64,000 bases of DNA from Prauserella endophytica (GCF_005146945.1 NZ_SWMS01000001.1:124001-188000); one strand, 5' to 3'. Counted from the stretch's first letter, positions 34,804-44,274 are shown. The notes: generated by a model not told the origin, from the sequence alone. Program-made: numbers and translations.

Positions 34804-35525
34804 TGGAGACGTCGATCCCGGTCGCCGACGGCACCGTCAAGGGCTACCTCGCCCTGCCGCAACGCGAGATCTCCGGGCCGCCGCCGTGGCCGGGTGTCGT
34901 CGTGGTGCACGACGCGCTGGGACTCGGCCGCGACACATGCCGCATCGCCGACCGCTTCGCCACCGCGGGCTTCGTCGCGCTCGCGCCCGACCTGTACTCG
35001 CGCGGCGGCCTCCGCTGCGTCAAGTCGGTGTTCTCAGCGCTCATGGCCGCCAAGGGGCAGGCGTTCGACGACCTCGACGCGGCCAGGCGCACGCTGGCCG
35101 GCCGCGAGGACTGCACGGGCGATGTCGGCATCGTCGGCTTCTGCATGGGCGGCGGCTTCGCGCTCGCCGCCGCGAGCAGCGGCTTCGGCGCCGCGGCGCC
35201 GTACTACGGCCAGCTGCCGAAGGACCTCTCGGTGCTCGACGGCGCGTGCCCGATCGTGGCGAGCTTCGGCAGGAAGGACCCGTCGCTCAGGGGCAAGGCG
35301 GCGGTGCTCGAGGCCGAGCTGACCGCACGCGACATCCCGCACGACGTCAAGGAGTACCCGGCCGCCGGGCACAGCTTCGCCAACCAGCTCCCGCTCGGCC
35401 CGCTCAACCTGCTCGCCAAGGTCACCGGCTTCGGCTACCACCACGAGTCGAGCGAGGACGCCTGGCGGCGCGTCCTGGCCTTCTTCGCCGAGCACCTGAG
35501 GCGACCGGTCACCGGCGGGCGTTGA
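34803..35525 (+). CDS. Dienelactone hydrolase family protein
   Basis: 240 residues. The alpha/beta hydrolase has its nucleophile Cys in VGIVGFCMGGGFAL, the acid Asp in SFGRKDPSLRGK, and His in PAAGHSFANQ. This Cys-Asp-His triad is typical of dienelactone hydrolases that open lactones in aromatic degradation. The real substrate is unknown. Its ATG overlaps the flavohemoprotein stop by one base (TGATG), so they are co-translated. The 3' end overlaps the ECF42 sigma gene by 17 bp on the other strand. Confidence 0.88.
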   Translation: METSIPVADGTVKGYLALPQREISGPPPWPGVVVVHDALGLGRDTCRIADRFATAGFVALAPDLYSRGGLRCVKSVFSALMAAKGQAFDDLDAARRTLAGREDCTGDVGIVGFCMGGGFALAAASSGFGAAAPYYGQLPKDLSVLDGACPIVASFGRKDPSLRGKAAVLEAELTARDIPHDVKEYPAAGHSFANQLPLGPLNLLAKVTGFGYHHESSEDAWRRVLAFFAEHLRRPVTGGR

Positions 35526-36660
35526 GCCGGGCGGCCTGTCGCGTCAGGTAGTCGCGTTCGGCCAGGTTGGGCGCCTTCTGTGCCGCCTCGGCGTAGAGCC
35601 GTGCCGCCGTCACCGGATCGCCGTCGCGCTCGTGGAGGTACGCCGCCACCGCCGCATGCCGGGGCAGCGAGTCGTCCAGTTCCGCGAGCGCCGCCAGCCC
35701 CGCCCGCGGCCCGTCGGCCTCGCCGACGGCCACCGCCCGGTTGAGCCGGACGACCGGGCTGTCGGTGAGACGCACGAGCTCGTCGTACCACTCGACGATC
35801 TGCACCCAGTCGGTCTCCTCGGCGGTCTGCGCGTCCGCGTGGAGCGCAGCGATAGCGGCCTGCGCCTGGAACTCGCCCAGCCGGTCACGTGCCAGCGCCG
35901 CCTGCAGGATCTCGACGCCCTCGGCGATCAACTTCGTGTCCCACCGGCTTCGGTCCTGCTCGGCGAGCGGCACCAGGCTGCCGTCGGGCGCAGTACGGGT
36001 GCCGCGTCGGGCGTGGTGGAGCAGCATGAGGGCGAGCAGCCCCGCCACTTCGGGATGGTCGATCCCGGCAGCGAGCTGCCGGGTGAGCCGGATGGCCTCG
36101 GCGGCCAGGTCGACGTCGCCGGAGTAGCCCTCGTTGAAGACCAGGTAGAGGACGCGAAGCACGGTCGCGACATCGCCGGGCTGGTCGAACCGCACACCGT
36201 TGACGGTGCGCTTGGCCCGGCTGATGCGCTGCGCCATGGTCGCCTCGGGCACGAGGTACGCCTGGGCGATCTGGCGGGTGGTGAGCCCGCCGACGGCCCG
36301 CAGCGTCAACGCGACCGCGGACGACGGCGTCAGCGAAGGGTGGGCGCACAGGAAGTAGAGCTGGAGCGTGTCGTCCACCGAGCGCGCCGGCCCCGGAGCC
36401 GGTTCCTCGTCGACGAGGTCCTCGCGCCTGCGGCGGGCCGTGTCCGACCTGGTCGCGTCGAGGAACTTGCGCCAGGCCACGGTGACCAGCCAGCCCTTGG
36501 GGTCACGGGGATGGTCGGCAGGCCAGACTCGGAGCGCCTCCACCAACGCGTCCTGCACGGCGTCCTCGGCCGCCGCGAAGTCGGCTCCGCGGCGGACGAG
36601 GATCCCGAGCACATTCGGTGTGAGGCTCCTGAGCAGGGCCTCGTCCATCTCTGACGTCAC
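35509..36660 (-). CDS. ECF42-group sigma factor with C-terminal TPR-like domain
   Basis: 383 residues. Region 2 is ILVRRGADFAAAEDAVQDALVEA with PKGWLVTVAWRKFLDATRS. Region 4 is LRAVGGLTTRQIAQAYLVPE then ATMAQRISRAKRTV. A ~200-residue helical extension follows (VLRVLYLVFNEGYSGD, RLNRAVAVGEADGPRAGLAAL, ARLYAEAAQKAPNLAERDYL), the TPR-like tail that marks group ECF42. No anti-sigma factor is present; this group is thought to be controlled through the tail. GTG 36660 gives a 4-nt overlap (GTGA) with the upstream DGPF gene, its standard genomic partner. Confidence 0.9.
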   Translation of the reverse strand: MTSEMDEALLRSLTPNVLGILVRRGADFAAAEDAVQDALVEALRVWPADHPRDPKGWLVTVAWRKFLDATRSDTARRRREDLVDEEPAPGPARSVDDTLQLYFLCAHPSLTPSSAVALTLRAVGGLTTRQIAQAYLVPEATMAQRISRAKRTVNGVRFDQPGDVATVLRVLYLVFNEGYSGDVDLAAEAIRLTRQLAAGIDHPEVAGLLALMLLHHARRGTRTAPDGSLVPLAEQDRSRWDTKLIAEGVEILQAALARDRLGEFQAQAAIAALHADAQTAEETDWVQIVEWYDELVRLTDSPVVRLNRAVAVGEADGPRAGLAALAELDDSLPRHAAVAAYLHERDGDPVTAARLYAEAAQKAPNLAERDYLTRQAARLNARR

Positions 36661-37064
36661 TCCGTGACGGTCGGCGGCTCGGTCAGGAACGGGCGCAGCT
36701 CGAGCCACTCGTGGATCGGCTTGCCGCCCGCGCCGGGTGCGGCCGACAGCTCCCCGGCCAGCTCGACGGCGCGCTCGTAGCTGTCGACGTCGATCACCAT
36801 CCAGCCTGCGATGAGGTCCTTGGTCTCGGCGAACGGGCCGTCGGTGACCGGCGGGCGCCCCTCGCCGTCGTACCGGACCCACGCCCCCTCGGGCGCGAGA
36901 GCCTGGCCATCCACGAACTCACCGGTCTCCTCGAGCCGGGCCGCGAAGTCGCTCATGTACTGCATGTGCGCCGAGATCTCCTCCGGCGTCCACTTGTCCA
37001 TGGGCACGTCGTTGACGGCGGCCGGAGCGCCGCGGTAGTGCTTCAGCAGCAGGTACTTCGCCAT
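36657..37064 (-). CDS. DGPF-motif YCII-related protein, ECF42 partner
   Basis: 135 residues. It carries the diagnostic VTDGPFAETKDLIAGWMVIDV and the C-terminal IHEWLELRPF. Proteins with DGPF motifs are the usual products of ECF42-controlled promoters; their biochemical function is not known. ATG 37064 is preceded by GAGGAGA; an in-frame start at 37142 would begin inside the promoter. It is co-transcribed with the sigma gene through a GTGA overlap. Confidence 0.88.
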   Translation of the reverse strand: MAKYLLLKHYRGAPAAVNDVPMDKWTPEEISAHMQYMSDFAARLEETGEFVDGQALAPEGAWVRYDGEGRPPVTDGPFAETKDLIAGWMVIDVDSYERAVELAGELSAAPGAGGKPIHEWLELRPFLTEPPTVTE

Positions 37065-37114
37065 GATGTCTCTCCTCGGTGCTGGTGACCCATTCTGGTC
37101 ACGTTCACCCCGAG

Positions 37115-37141
37115 GACGGAGCCGTTTGCGGCTTCTCGACA
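37115..37141 (-). promoter_or_regulatory. ECF42-type promoter of the DGPF-sigma operon
   Basis: On the minus strand, TGTCGA (37141-37136), 17 bp, then CGTC (37118-37115) matches the ECF42 motif TGTCGA plus CG(A/T)C. It lies ~50 bp upstream of the DGPF start, so the sigma factor probably activates its own operon. Confidence 0.8.
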
Positions 37142-37169
37142 CGAACCCGCGAACTTTTTCGAACCAACC

Positions 37170-37192
37170 GCAGTGAAGGCCACCTTCACTGC
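37170..37192. terminator. Hairpin terminator after hspR, GGCCACCTT-core palindrome
   Basis: GCAGTGAAGG (37170-37179) pairs with CCTTCACTGC (37183-37192) around CCA. It lies 35 bp beyond the hspR stop at the end of the dnaK operon. Confidence 0.8.
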
Positions 37193-37226
37193 AGATCGAT
37201 GGGTGGGTGGCGAATGGGTGCGTGGG

Positions 37227-37673
37227 TCAGCCTCGGCGGCGGGGTTTCCACACCACCAGCGCGTTCTGCCTGCGAACCGGCACGAGGTCCTTGCGGTAGG
37301 AGGCGTGGACGGCGGCCGCCGCCTGCTCGGCGGCGGCGTAGGCGGCCGCCAGCTCCTCGGTCAGTTCCCGTACCCGGTGCTGCAACGCCTCGACCTGGTT
37401 CTCCAGCTCGATGATGCGCTTGATCCCGGCGAGGTTGACGCCCTCCTCCTGGGACAGCCGCTGCACCTCGCGCAGCAGCGCGATGTCCCGCATGGAGTAG
37501 CGCCTGCCACCGCCGGACGTCCGGCCGGGGCTCACGAGCCCCAACCGGTCGTACGAGCGCAACGTCTGCGCGTGCAGCCCGGACAGCTGCGCGGCGACCG
37601 AGATGACGAAGACCGGCGTGTCCTCGTCGGCGCCGTGCGGCAGCCCGCCCGGGAAACCGGAACCGAACATCAT
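37227..37673 (-). CDS. hspR: Heat-shock repressor HspR (MerR fold)
   Basis: 148 residues. The MerR-type helix-turn-helix is [39 protein letters not shown], written here in parts only as a fold reference: [20 protein letters not shown] then [15 protein letters not shown] coiled-coil segment follows (residues ~85-125) with a basic C-terminus. HspR, with DnaK as co-repressor, binds HAIR sites and shuts off dnaK and clpB. Sites are seen here at both promoters. The start overlaps the dnaJ stop by 4 nt. Confidence 0.95.
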   Translation of the reverse strand: MMFGSGFPGGLPHGADEDTPVFVISVAAQLSGLHAQTLRSYDRLGLVSPGRTSGGGRRYSMRDIALLREVQRLSQEEGVNLAGIKRIIELENQVEALQHRVRELTEELAAAYAAAEQAAAAVHASYRKDLVPVRRQNALVVWKPRRRG

Positions 37674-38848
37674 GCCCCCCTGTCTCGCAACAGCGCGGTG
37701 ATCTCCGGTCGCGGATCGTGCTTCGCGACCGCCTCGGCGTAGGACTCCAGCGCGGCCTTGGCCTTGCCGTCGAGCTTGGCCGGGATCACGACCTGGAGGG
37801 TGACCAGCAGGTCGCCCTGGGTGCCGTCCCGCTTGGCGATGCCCTTGCCGCGCACCCGGAGCACCCGGCCGCTCGCGGTGCCCGAGGGCACCTTGACGGA
37901 GACCTTCGACTCCAGCGTGGGCACCGTGAGCGTGGTGCCGAGCACGAGCTCCGAGAACTCCACCGGCACCGTGATCGTCAGGTCGTTGCCCGAGCGGCCG
38001 AACACCGGGTGCGGGTTGACGTGCACGCGCACGTACAGGTCACCAGCGGCGGCGCCGCCCCGGCCGGGCTCTCCCTGGCCGGCGAGGCGGATCCGCTGGT
38101 TGTCGTCCACCCCGGCGGGGATCCGCACGGTCAGCGTCCTGGTCCTGGTGCTGATGCCCTCACCGACGCACTCCGGGCACGGGTCGTCGATGAGCGTGCC
38201 GCGGCCGCGACAGTCTCGGCACGGCTCCGAGAAGGCGAACGCGCCCTGGCTCCTGCTCACCAGACCCGAACCCGCACACGTCGGGCACGTCCTCGGCCTC
38301 GTGCCCGGCCGGGCACCGTTGCCGCCACACGTGCCGCACGTCGCGGGACTCGACAGCCGCAGCGGCAGGGTCGCGCCCTTGACCGCCTCGGCGAAGTCGA
38401 TGCGGACATCGGTCTCCACGTCGGCGCCACGCTGGCCGCGCGCCGCCGTGGTGCCACCGCCGCCGCGGCGGCCGAACAGGTTGCCCAGCATGTCGCCGAG
38501 CCCCCCGAACCCGCCGCTGGCCGTGGACTGGCCGAAGAGGTCGTTGATGTCGAAGCCACCGGTGCCGGTGCCGCCTCCACCCGGGAAGCCGAAGCCGCCG
38601 GGGCCTCCGGAGCCGAACAGCCTCCTGGCCTCGTCGTACTCCTTACGCTTCGCCGTGTCGGACAGCACCCCGTAGGCCTCCGAGACCGCCTTGAACTTCG
38701 TCTCGGCCTCGGTGTTGCCGGGGTTGGCGTCGGGGTGGTTCTCCCTGGCCAGCTTCCGGTACGCCTTCTTGATTTCGTCCTGTGAGGCGTCGGAGGAGAC
38801 GCCCAGCTCACGGTAGAAGTCCTTACCGATCCACTCCCGCGCGCTCAT
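37670..38848 (-). CDS. dnaJ: Chaperone DnaJ
   Basis: 392 residues. The J domain (residues ~9-75) has the HPD triad in [11 protein letters not shown] Gly/Phe-rich linker follows (~78-130). The cysteine-rich zinc domain has four CxxCxGxG-type repeats ([32 protein letters not shown]), and the client-binding barrels follow. It delivers unfolded clients to DnaK and stimulates its ATPase. It sits between grpE and hspR in the operon. Confidence 0.97.
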   Translation of the reverse strand: MSAREWIGKDFYRELGVSSDASQDEIKKAYRKLARENHPDANPGNTEAETKFKAVSEAYGVLSDTAKRKEYDEARRLFGSGGPGGFGFPGGGGTGTGGFDINDLFGQSTASGGFGGLGDMLGNLFGRRGGGGTTAARGQRGADVETDVRIDFAEAVKGATLPLRLSSPATCGTCGGNGARPGTRPRTCPTCAGSGLVSRSQGAFAFSEPCRDCRGRGTLIDDPCPECVGEGISTRTRTLTVRIPAGVDDNQRIRLAGQGEPGRGGAAAGDLYVRVHVNPHPVFGRSGNDLTITVPVEFSELVLGTTLTVPTLESKVSVKVPSGTASGRVLRVRGKGIAKRDGTQGDLLVTLQVVIPAKLDGKAKAALESYAEAVAKHDPRPEITALLRDRGA

Positions 38849-38878
38849 GCGGCGTCTCCTCCTTCCTCATGTTCGTGT

Positions 38879-39580
38879 TCAGCGTGCGTTCTCATCGACG
38901 TCGACGGGCAGCTCGCCGCCGACCGGCGGGTCGATCGGCTCCTCCGAAGGCGTGGCACCCGGCTCGTGGTCGGTGACACCCACGAGTGCCGCCCGTAGCA
39001 CCCGGTCGGAGAACCGGTAGCCACGGCGCAGCACCATCGTCACGGTCGGCTCCGTCACGTCGGGCGAGGTGTCGTGCTGCACGGCCTCGTGCACGCTCGG
39101 GTCGAAGGGCTCGCCCTCCTTGCCGAACGACTCGAGCCCGGCCCGTTCCAGCGCGCCGACGAGCTTGTCGGCCACCGCCTTGAACGCACCCGTGAGGTCG
39201 CCGTGCTGCTCGGCCCGCTCCAGGTCGTCGAGCAGCGGCAGCAGGTCGTTGACGAGCGACGCCTTGCCGCTGGCGGCCACGACCTCGCGGTCGCGGTCCA
39301 CCCGCCTGCGGTAGTTGGCGTACTCGGCCTGCACCCGCTGGAGGTCCGCCGTGCGCTCCTCGAGCTGCTTCTCGAGGTCCGACACGGGCGCGACGGCCTC
39401 GTCGACGGTCGCCTCGCCCGCAGCGGGGCCGGAGGCGCCCGGCTCGGCGGGCGCCTCCTGCGGCTGTTCGGTCACCGGCTGCCGCAGCTCGCCGGTCTCC
39501 GGGTCGATCTTCCGGCGATCCCGCACGACCACTGGCTCCTGGTACTCCTGTCGGTCGGATTCGTCGTAGCGTTCGGTCAC
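38879..39580 (-). CDS. grpE: Nucleotide exchange factor GrpE
   Basis: 233 residues. An acidic disordered leader (1-70) precedes the long coiled coil ([25 protein letters not shown], shown in part) and the C-terminal beta domain ([20 protein letters not shown] then [19 protein letters not shown]). It releases ADP from DnaK. The start overlaps the dnaK stop by 4 nt (ATGA), giving coupled translation. Confidence 0.96.
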   Translation of the reverse strand: MTERYDESDRQEYQEPVVVRDRRKIDPETGELRQPVTEQPQEAPAEPGASGPAAGEATVDEAVAPVSDLEKQLEERTADLQRVQAEYANYRRRVDRDREVVAASGKASLVNDLLPLLDDLERAEQHGDLTGAFKAVADKLVGALERAGLESFGKEGEPFDPSVHEAVQHDTSPDVTEPTVTMVLRRGYRFSDRVLRAALVGVTDHEPGATPSEEPIDPPVGGELPVDVDENAR

Positions 39581-41445
39581 TTCTTGTCGTCCTCATCGAC
39601 GATCTCGGCGTCAACGACGTCGTCGGCCTTGGCCGACGAACCGGTGGAACCGGTGCCCGCGTCGCCTGCGCCCTCGGCGCCAGTGGCGCCCTGGGCCTGT
39701 GCGCCGGTGTTGGCGTACAGCGCGGTGGCCAGCTCCTGCGAGGCCGAGTTCAGCTTCTCGATCGACTCGCGGATCTTGGCCGTGTCGGTGCCCCTGAGCG
39801 ACTCGTTGGCCTCGTCGATCGCGGTCTTCACCTTGCCCTTGAGCTCCTCGGGCAGCTTGTCGTCGTTGTCCTTGACGAACTTCTCGGTCTGGTAGACCAG
39901 CGTCTCCGCCTGGTTGCGGGTCTCGGCCTCCTCGCGGCGCTTCTTGTCCTCCTCGGCGTGCGCCTCGGCGTCCTTGACCATCCGGTCGATGTCCTCCTTC
40001 GGCAGCGCCGAGCCACCGGTGATGGTCATCGACTGCTCCTTGTTCGTGCCGAGGTCCTTCGCGGTCACGTGCACGATGCCGTTGGCGTCGATGTCGAACG
40101 TGACCTCGATCTGCGGCACGCCACGCGGAGCGGGCGGAAGGCCGGTCAGCTCGAACATGCCGAGCTTCTTGTTGTGCGCGGCGATCTCCCGCTCACCCTG
40201 GAACACCTGGATCTGCACCGAGGGCTGGTTGTCGTCCGCGGTGGAGAAGATCTCCGAGCGCTTGGTCGGGATCGTGGTGTTGCGCTCGATGAGCTTGGTG
40301 AACACGCCGCCCTTGGTCTCGATGCCGAGCGACAGCGGCGTGACGTCCAGCAGCAGGACGTCCTTGACCTCGCCACGGAGCACACCGGCCTGCAGGGCCG
40401 CGCCCACGGCGACGACCTCGTCCGGGTTCACGCCCTTGTTCGGCTCGCGGCCACCGGTCAGCTCCTTGACCAGGTCGGCGACGGCCGGCATCCGGGTCGA
40501 GCCGCCGACGAGCACCACGTGGTCGATCTGGCCGACCGAGATGCCCGCGTCGCGGATGACGTTGTTGAACGGCGCCTTGGTGCGGTCGAGCAGGTCGGAG
40601 GTGATCCGCTGGAACTCCGCGCGGGACAGAGTCTCGTCGAGGAACAGCGGGTTCTTGTCCGCGTCGACCGTGATGTAGGGCAGGTTGATGTTCGCGCTGC
40701 TGGAGCTGGAGAGCTCGATCTTGGCCTTCTCCGCGGCCTCCTTGATGCGCTGCATCGCCATGCGGTCCTTGGTCAGGTCGATGCCCTGCGAGGACTTGAA
40801 CTTGTCGACCAGCCAGCTGACGATGCGCTCGTCCCAGTCGTCACCACCGAGGTGGTTGTCACCGCTGGTGGCGCGCACCTCGACGACGCCCTCGCCGATC
40901 TCGAGCAGCGAGACGTCGAACGTACCGCCACCGAGGTCGAAGACCAGGATGGTCTGCTCCTTCTCGCCCTTGTCGAGTCCGTAGGCCAGCGCGGCGGCGG
41001 TGGGCTCGTTGACGATGCGCAGCACGTTGAGGCCCGCGATCTGGCCCGCTTCCTTCGTGGCCTGCCGCTGGGCGTCCTCGAAGTAGGCGGGAACGGTGAT
41101 CACCGCGTCGGTGATCTCCTCGCCGAGGTAGGACTCCGCGTCGCGCTTGAGCTTCATCAGCACGCGCGCGCTGATCTCCTGCGGCGTGTAGTTCTTGCCG
41201 TCGATCTCGGTCTTCCAGTCGGTGCCCATGTGCCGCTTCACGGACCTGATGGTCCGGTCGACGTTGGTCACGGCCTGGTTCTTCGCGGGCTGCCCGGTCA
41301 GCACCTCGCCGTTCTTGGCGAAGGCGACGACGGACGGGGTGGTCCGCGAACCCTCCGAGTTGGCGATGACCGTCGGCTCGCCGCCTTCCAGTACCGCGAC
41401 GACCGAGTTGGTCGTGCCGAGGTCGATGCCGACCGCTCGCGCCAT
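39577..41445 (-). CDS. dnaK: Hsp70 chaperone DnaK
   Basis: 622 residues. The ATPase domain begins [20 protein letters not shown] and includes [17 protein letters not shown] and [13 protein letters not shown]. The interdomain linker [18 protein letters not shown] leads into the substrate domain and helical lid. It is the central ATP-dependent folding chaperone and co-repressor for HspR. ATG 41445 follows AGGAGGG. It is the first gene of the dnaK-grpE-dnaJ-hspR operon. Confidence 0.98.
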   Translation of the reverse strand: MARAVGIDLGTTNSVVAVLEGGEPTVIANSEGSRTTPSVVAFAKNGEVLTGQPAKNQAVTNVDRTIRSVKRHMGTDWKTEIDGKNYTPQEISARVLMKLKRDAESYLGEEITDAVITVPAYFEDAQRQATKEAGQIAGLNVLRIVNEPTAAALAYGLDKGEKEQTILVFDLGGGTFDVSLLEIGEGVVEVRATSGDNHLGGDDWDERIVSWLVDKFKSSQGIDLTKDRMAMQRIKEAAEKAKIELSSSSSANINLPYITVDADKNPLFLDETLSRAEFQRITSDLLDRTKAPFNNVIRDAGISVGQIDHVVLVGGSTRMPAVADLVKELTGGREPNKGVNPDEVVAVGAALQAGVLRGEVKDVLLLDVTPLSLGIETKGGVFTKLIERNTTIPTKRSEIFSTADDNQPSVQIQVFQGEREIAAHNKKLGMFELTGLPPAPRGVPQIEVTFDIDANGIVHVTAKDLGTNKEQSMTITGGSALPKEDIDRMVKDAEAHAEEDKKRREEAETRNQAETLVYQTEKFVKDNDDKLPEELKGKVKTAIDEANESLRGTDTAKIRESIEKLNSASQELATALYANTGAQAQGATGAEGAGDAGTGSTGSSAKADDVVDAEIVDEDDKK

Positions 41446-41508
41446 GGTGTTCCCTCCTGCGTACTTGCTTGGTGTGCCGGCCCTTGCCGGCGATGTCGCT
41501 TCTTCCAC

Positions 41509-41529
41509 GTTGAGTGGGGTTCACTCAAG
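41509..41529. promoter_or_regulatory. HAIR element 1 of the dnaK operon
   Basis: GTTGAGT-N7-ACTCAAG matches the HspR consensus at 13 of 14 arm positions. It lies immediately downstream of the -10 hexamer, over the expected transcription start. Confidence 0.95.
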
Positions 41530-41558
41530 TTGTATCCGGAGCCCTTCGCGGCCGTCAA
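41529..41558 (-). promoter_or_regulatory. dnaK promoter, housekeeping type
   Basis: On the minus strand TTGACG (41558-41553) and TACAAC (41534-41529) are separated by 18 bp. They are flanked on both sides by HspR sites. Confidence 0.75.
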
Positions 41559-41564
41559 CCAGGA

Positions 41565-41585
41565 CTTGAGCCGGGCTCACTCAAT
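41565..41585. promoter_or_regulatory. HAIR element 2 of the dnaK operon
   Basis: CTTGAGC-N7-ACTCAAT matches the HspR consensus at 12 of 14 arm positions. It lies just upstream of the -35 hexamer. Confidence 0.92.
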
Positions 41586-41633
41586 CTTCCTGCCAGCACA
41601 ACGACTGGCCTGCCGTTCTTGTTCCCGCGCGGG

Positions 41634-42299
41634 CTACGCGGCATGCACGGTGACGTCGCCGCTGTCGGTGTTCAGGTCGAGCACGGTCGACGCGTCCGGG
41701 TCCTGCGTCACGCCGATCTCGCGGTCGCCGGAGTCGGTGGTGCCGAGGACTCGGTACGAGCCGTCGGGCACGGTCACCTCCACGTCGCCGCTGTCGGCCG
41801 CGAGGCGCACGTCGCGCGGCTCGTCGAGGGTCACCCTGACGTCGCCGGAGTCGACGGACACGTCGACCGCGCCCCGCAGCCGCGTGCCGGTGAAGTCGCC
41901 GGAATCGGCCTCGACCTGGACATCGCTCACGCCGTCGAGGGTGAGATCGCCGGAGTCGACCGACCCGCTCACGGTCGTCCCCTCGGGCACGATCACCTCG
42001 TAGTCCACCGAGCACCACGAGCCGCAGCCGGACAACGTCAGCGTGCCGTCGCGCACCTCGTACGCCTCGTCCGGCTCGCCCCAGCGGTACCTGAACCGCT
42101 GCCGGACGGTCGTGGTCTCCGCACCCTCGTCGGCGCGGACGAGCACGTCGCCGGAGTCGCCCGCCAGCTCGACCCTGCTGATCCGCTGCTCCACGGTCGC
42201 CGTCGCCTCCGCCGTCGCCGGCCAGAACCAGCCGAGCCCGAACGCGATCCCCACCCCGATCAACGCCACACCGCCGATGGCCAGTCCAGCGCGCCCCAT
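41634..42299 (-). CDS. DUF4097-type beta-helix protein with membrane anchor
   Basis: 221 residues. An N-terminal hydrophobic segment (AGLAIGGVALIGVGIAFGLG) is a signal anchor. The rest is a repetitive beta structure with seven or more DSGDV/DSGDL-like units spaced ~20-25 residues apart, as in DUF4097/adhesin-like beta-helices. Two Cys (CGSWC) may form a disulfide outside the membrane. The function is unknown. It is transcribed away from the PEBP gene. Confidence 0.8.
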   Translation of the reverse strand: MGRAGLAIGGVALIGVGIAFGLGWFWPATAEATATVEQRISRVELAGDSGDVLVRADEGAETTTVRQRFRYRWGEPDEAYEVRDGTLTLSGCGSWCSVDYEVIVPEGTTVSGSVDSGDLTLDGVSDVQVEADSGDFTGTRLRGAVDVSVDSGDVRVTLDEPRDVRLAADSGDVEVTVPDGSYRVLGTTDSGDREIGVTQDPDASTVLDLNTDSGDVTVHAA

Positions 42300-42483
42300 G
42301 CTGAGTCCTCCCGCCGCAACATCTCTGCGCAGGCAACGCTATGACCCGGCGGGGCGCCGGGGCATCCGGGTGAACCCCGGTTCCTCCCTGAGGCTGTCCC
42401 TACCCCCGGACGGGGCAGCGGATCACTAGCCTTCCGGGAAGAAGCCACATCGAAACCGACGAGCTGGAGGAGGACCAGAGCCC

Positions 42484-43023
42484 ATGACCCGAGCTCAGAA
42501 CCCCTACGAATCGCTGCCGCCCGTGCCGTCCTTCACGCTGCGCAGCAACGACGTCGCCGAGGGGGAGACGCTCGCGACGCCGCATCTGAGCGGCATCTTC
42601 GGCGCGGGCGGGGAGGACCGCTCGCCACACCTGGCGTGGGAGGGCTTCCCCGCCGAGACCAAGAGCTTCGCGGTGACCTGCTTCGACCCGGACGCCCCCA
42701 CGGGCAGCGGCTTCTGGCACTGGGCGGTGTTCAACATCCCGGCGTCGGTCACCGAGCTGCCCTCCGGCGCGGGCGACGCGAGCGGCTCCGGCCTGCCCGA
42801 GGGCGCCAGGACGCTGGCGGGCGACGGCGGGGTGCGGCAGTTCCTCGGCGCCGCCCCGCCGCCGGGACACGGCCCGCACCGCTACATCTTCGCGGTGCAC
42901 GCTCTCGACGTGGAGTCGCTCGACGTGGGCGAGGACGCGCGGCCGGCGTTCCTCGGCTTCAACATGTTCGGCCACACGCTGGCCAGGGCCACCCTCACGC
43001 CGGTCTACGAGAACAAGGGCTGA
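42484..43023 (+). CDS. YbhB/YbcL (PEBP, Raf-kinase-inhibitor-like) protein
   Basis: 179 residues. The PEBP fold signatures are [39 protein letters not shown] (ligand-pocket DPDAP and HW) and [14 protein letters not shown]. Bacterial members bind small anionic ligands and have unclear roles. A GAGGAGGA site precedes ATG 42484. It is monocistronic. Confidence 0.9.
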   Translation: MTRAQNPYESLPPVPSFTLRSNDVAEGETLATPHLSGIFGAGGEDRSPHLAWEGFPAETKSFAVTCFDPDAPTGSGFWHWAVFNIPASVTELPSGAGDASGSGLPEGARTLAGDGGVRQFLGAAPPPGHGPHRYIFAVHALDVESLDVGEDARPAFLGFNMFGHTLARATLTPVYENKG

Positions 43024-43145
43024 GACCTCCGGCGTAGACCGAGGTAGCCGAGGGCCCCGAGCCCGAGCAGTCCGGCGGCGGTGAGGCGCGTGACGGTCCA
43101 TCCGGCCAGTCCGTAGGCCGCCGCGCCCACCGCCGACCCTCGGTG

Positions 43146-43238
43146 GTGCCGCGGATCCGGCGGATGCTGCTCGGCCCCGACCCGGCCGAGCTGACGAGCG
43201 CGCTCCGCACGGCCGTCGAGCGGCTCACCCTGCCCTGA
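43146..43238 (+). pseudogene. Possible gene remnant (C-terminal scrap)
   Basis: A 30-codon frame reads VPRIRRMLLGPDPAELTSAL then RTAVERLTLP, which looks like the C-terminal helix of a larger protein with nothing in front of it. On the opposite strand at 43005-43140 a frame encodes a lone hydrophobic helix and basic tail (LTAAGLLGLGALGYLGLRRR). Both look like leftovers from deleted genes. I cannot assign either family. Confidence 0.35.
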
Positions 43239-43239
43239 G

Positions 43240-43800
43240 TCAGCGGGGCTTGAGCAGGTAGTCCACGACGGGCCGCAGCTCCTCTGCCGTCGGTGGCTCG
43301 TCGTCGATGAGGCCCTGGATGAGCAACCCGTCGATCCCCGCGAGGAACACGCGGAAGGCCACCTCGTCGTCGTGGCGCACCATGGACGTCAGCACATCGA
43401 GCCAGCGCCGCGCCGCGGGCCGCAGCTCGGGGCGGCGTGCCGCGAGCAGGTACAACTCGTACTCGGCCATCGTGCGCCCCCGCCTCGGCCCGAGCGCCTC
43501 GGCGAGCAGGTTCGCCACCTCCTCGGCGCCCCGGCTGCCGCGCGAGCGCGCGCGGTCGATCATCCAGTAGACCTCGGTGGCCATGTCCCTCGCGCAGTCG
43601 ATGAGGGTGGCGATGAGCAGGTCGTCGAGCGTCGCGAAGTGGTAGGTGGTCGACGTCGTCGGCACGCCGGCCTCCTTCGCCACGGTGCGGTGGGTGACGC
43701 CGGCGACGCCGTCGCGCTCGATCACCCGCAGCGTGGCCTCGATGATCTCCGTGCGCCGTTTCTCGCCGCGTACCTTGCGGCCGTCGACCCGCTGCCTCAA
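43240..43800 (-). CDS. TetR family regulator of the SMR exporter
   Basis: 186 residues. The N-terminal helix-turn-helix is RTEIIEATLRVIERDGVAGVTHRTVA then PTTSTTYHFATLDDLL, and the ligand domain follows. TTG 43800 overlaps the SMR stop by 4 nt (TTGA), so the repressor is translated from the exporter's transcript. It probably binds the dyad at 44137-44149 and responds to cationic drugs. Confidence 0.88.
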   Translation of the reverse strand: MRQRVDGRKVRGEKRRTEIIEATLRVIERDGVAGVTHRTVAKEAGVPTTSTTYHFATLDDLLIATLIDCARDMATEVYWMIDRARSRGSRGAEEVANLLAEALGPRRGRTMAEYELYLLAARRPELRPAARRWLDVLTSMVRHDDEVAFRVFLAGIDGLLIQGLIDDEPPTAEELRPVVDYLLKPR

Positions 43801-44126
43801 TGCGCCGTCCTGCCCACCTCGAGCAACACCACACCGCCGATCACGAGCAGCAGTCCGGCGACCATCGTCAGGTTCATGGTCTCTCCCAGGAACAGCGTGC
43901 CGATGATCGCCACCAGCGCGACCCCGACCGCGGACCAGATCGCGTACACGACGGCGACCGGCATCCCCGCCTTGAGCACCTGCGCCAGCAACGTGAACGA
44001 GAGCGCGTAGCCGATGACGACGAGGATCGTCGGGCCCAGTTTGGTGAAGCCGTGTGAGAACTTCAGCGAGATGGTGGCCGTCACCTCGGTGAGGATCGCA
44101 CCGGCGAAAAGAAGATACGCGCCCAT
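43797..44126 (-). CDS. Small multidrug resistance (SMR) exporter
   Basis: 109 residues, four membrane spans. The essential Glu is in AYLLFAGAILTEVTATISLK (residue ~14), and the W of YAIWSAVGVALVAIIG and the final GGVVLLEVG are family typical. SMR proteins work as dual-topology dimers that exchange protons for cationic drugs or guanidinium. ATG 44126 is chosen over 44177, which would put the operator inside the gene. The TetR gene follows in the same operon. Confidence 0.92.
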   Translation of the reverse strand: MGAYLLFAGAILTEVTATISLKFSHGFTKLGPTILVVIGYALSFTLLAQVLKAGMPVAVVYAIWSAVGVALVAIIGTLFLGETMNLTMVAGLLLVIGGVVLLEVGRTAH

Positions 44127-44136
44127 GCGCCGAGAG

Positions 44137-44149
44137 TATCGGAACGATA
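44137..44149. promoter_or_regulatory. TetR operator dyad of the SMR-TetR operon
   Basis: TATCG-N3-CGATA, a perfect 5-bp inverted repeat, lies 11 bp upstream of the SMR ATG and overlaps a GATACT -10-like hexamer. Confidence 0.6.
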
Positions 44150-44206
44150 GTCCCAATAGTAGCGAGTTTTCCACCACATCAGTGGGACTTCGCGCTGCGA
44201 CATCGA

Positions 44207-44220
44207 TTACTGATCAGTAA
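44207..44220. promoter_or_regulatory. Perfect palindrome TTACTGATCAGTAA upstream of the Fe-S reductase
   Basis: A 14-bp perfect palindrome, 54 bp before the start of the large Fe-S gene. It has the shape of a TetR-family operator. Its regulator is not evident. Confidence 0.6.
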
Positions 44221-44274
44221 GAAGGGTTAGGCTCCCGAAACCCACCGCGAAGTCCCGAACCGAAAGGCCCGATC

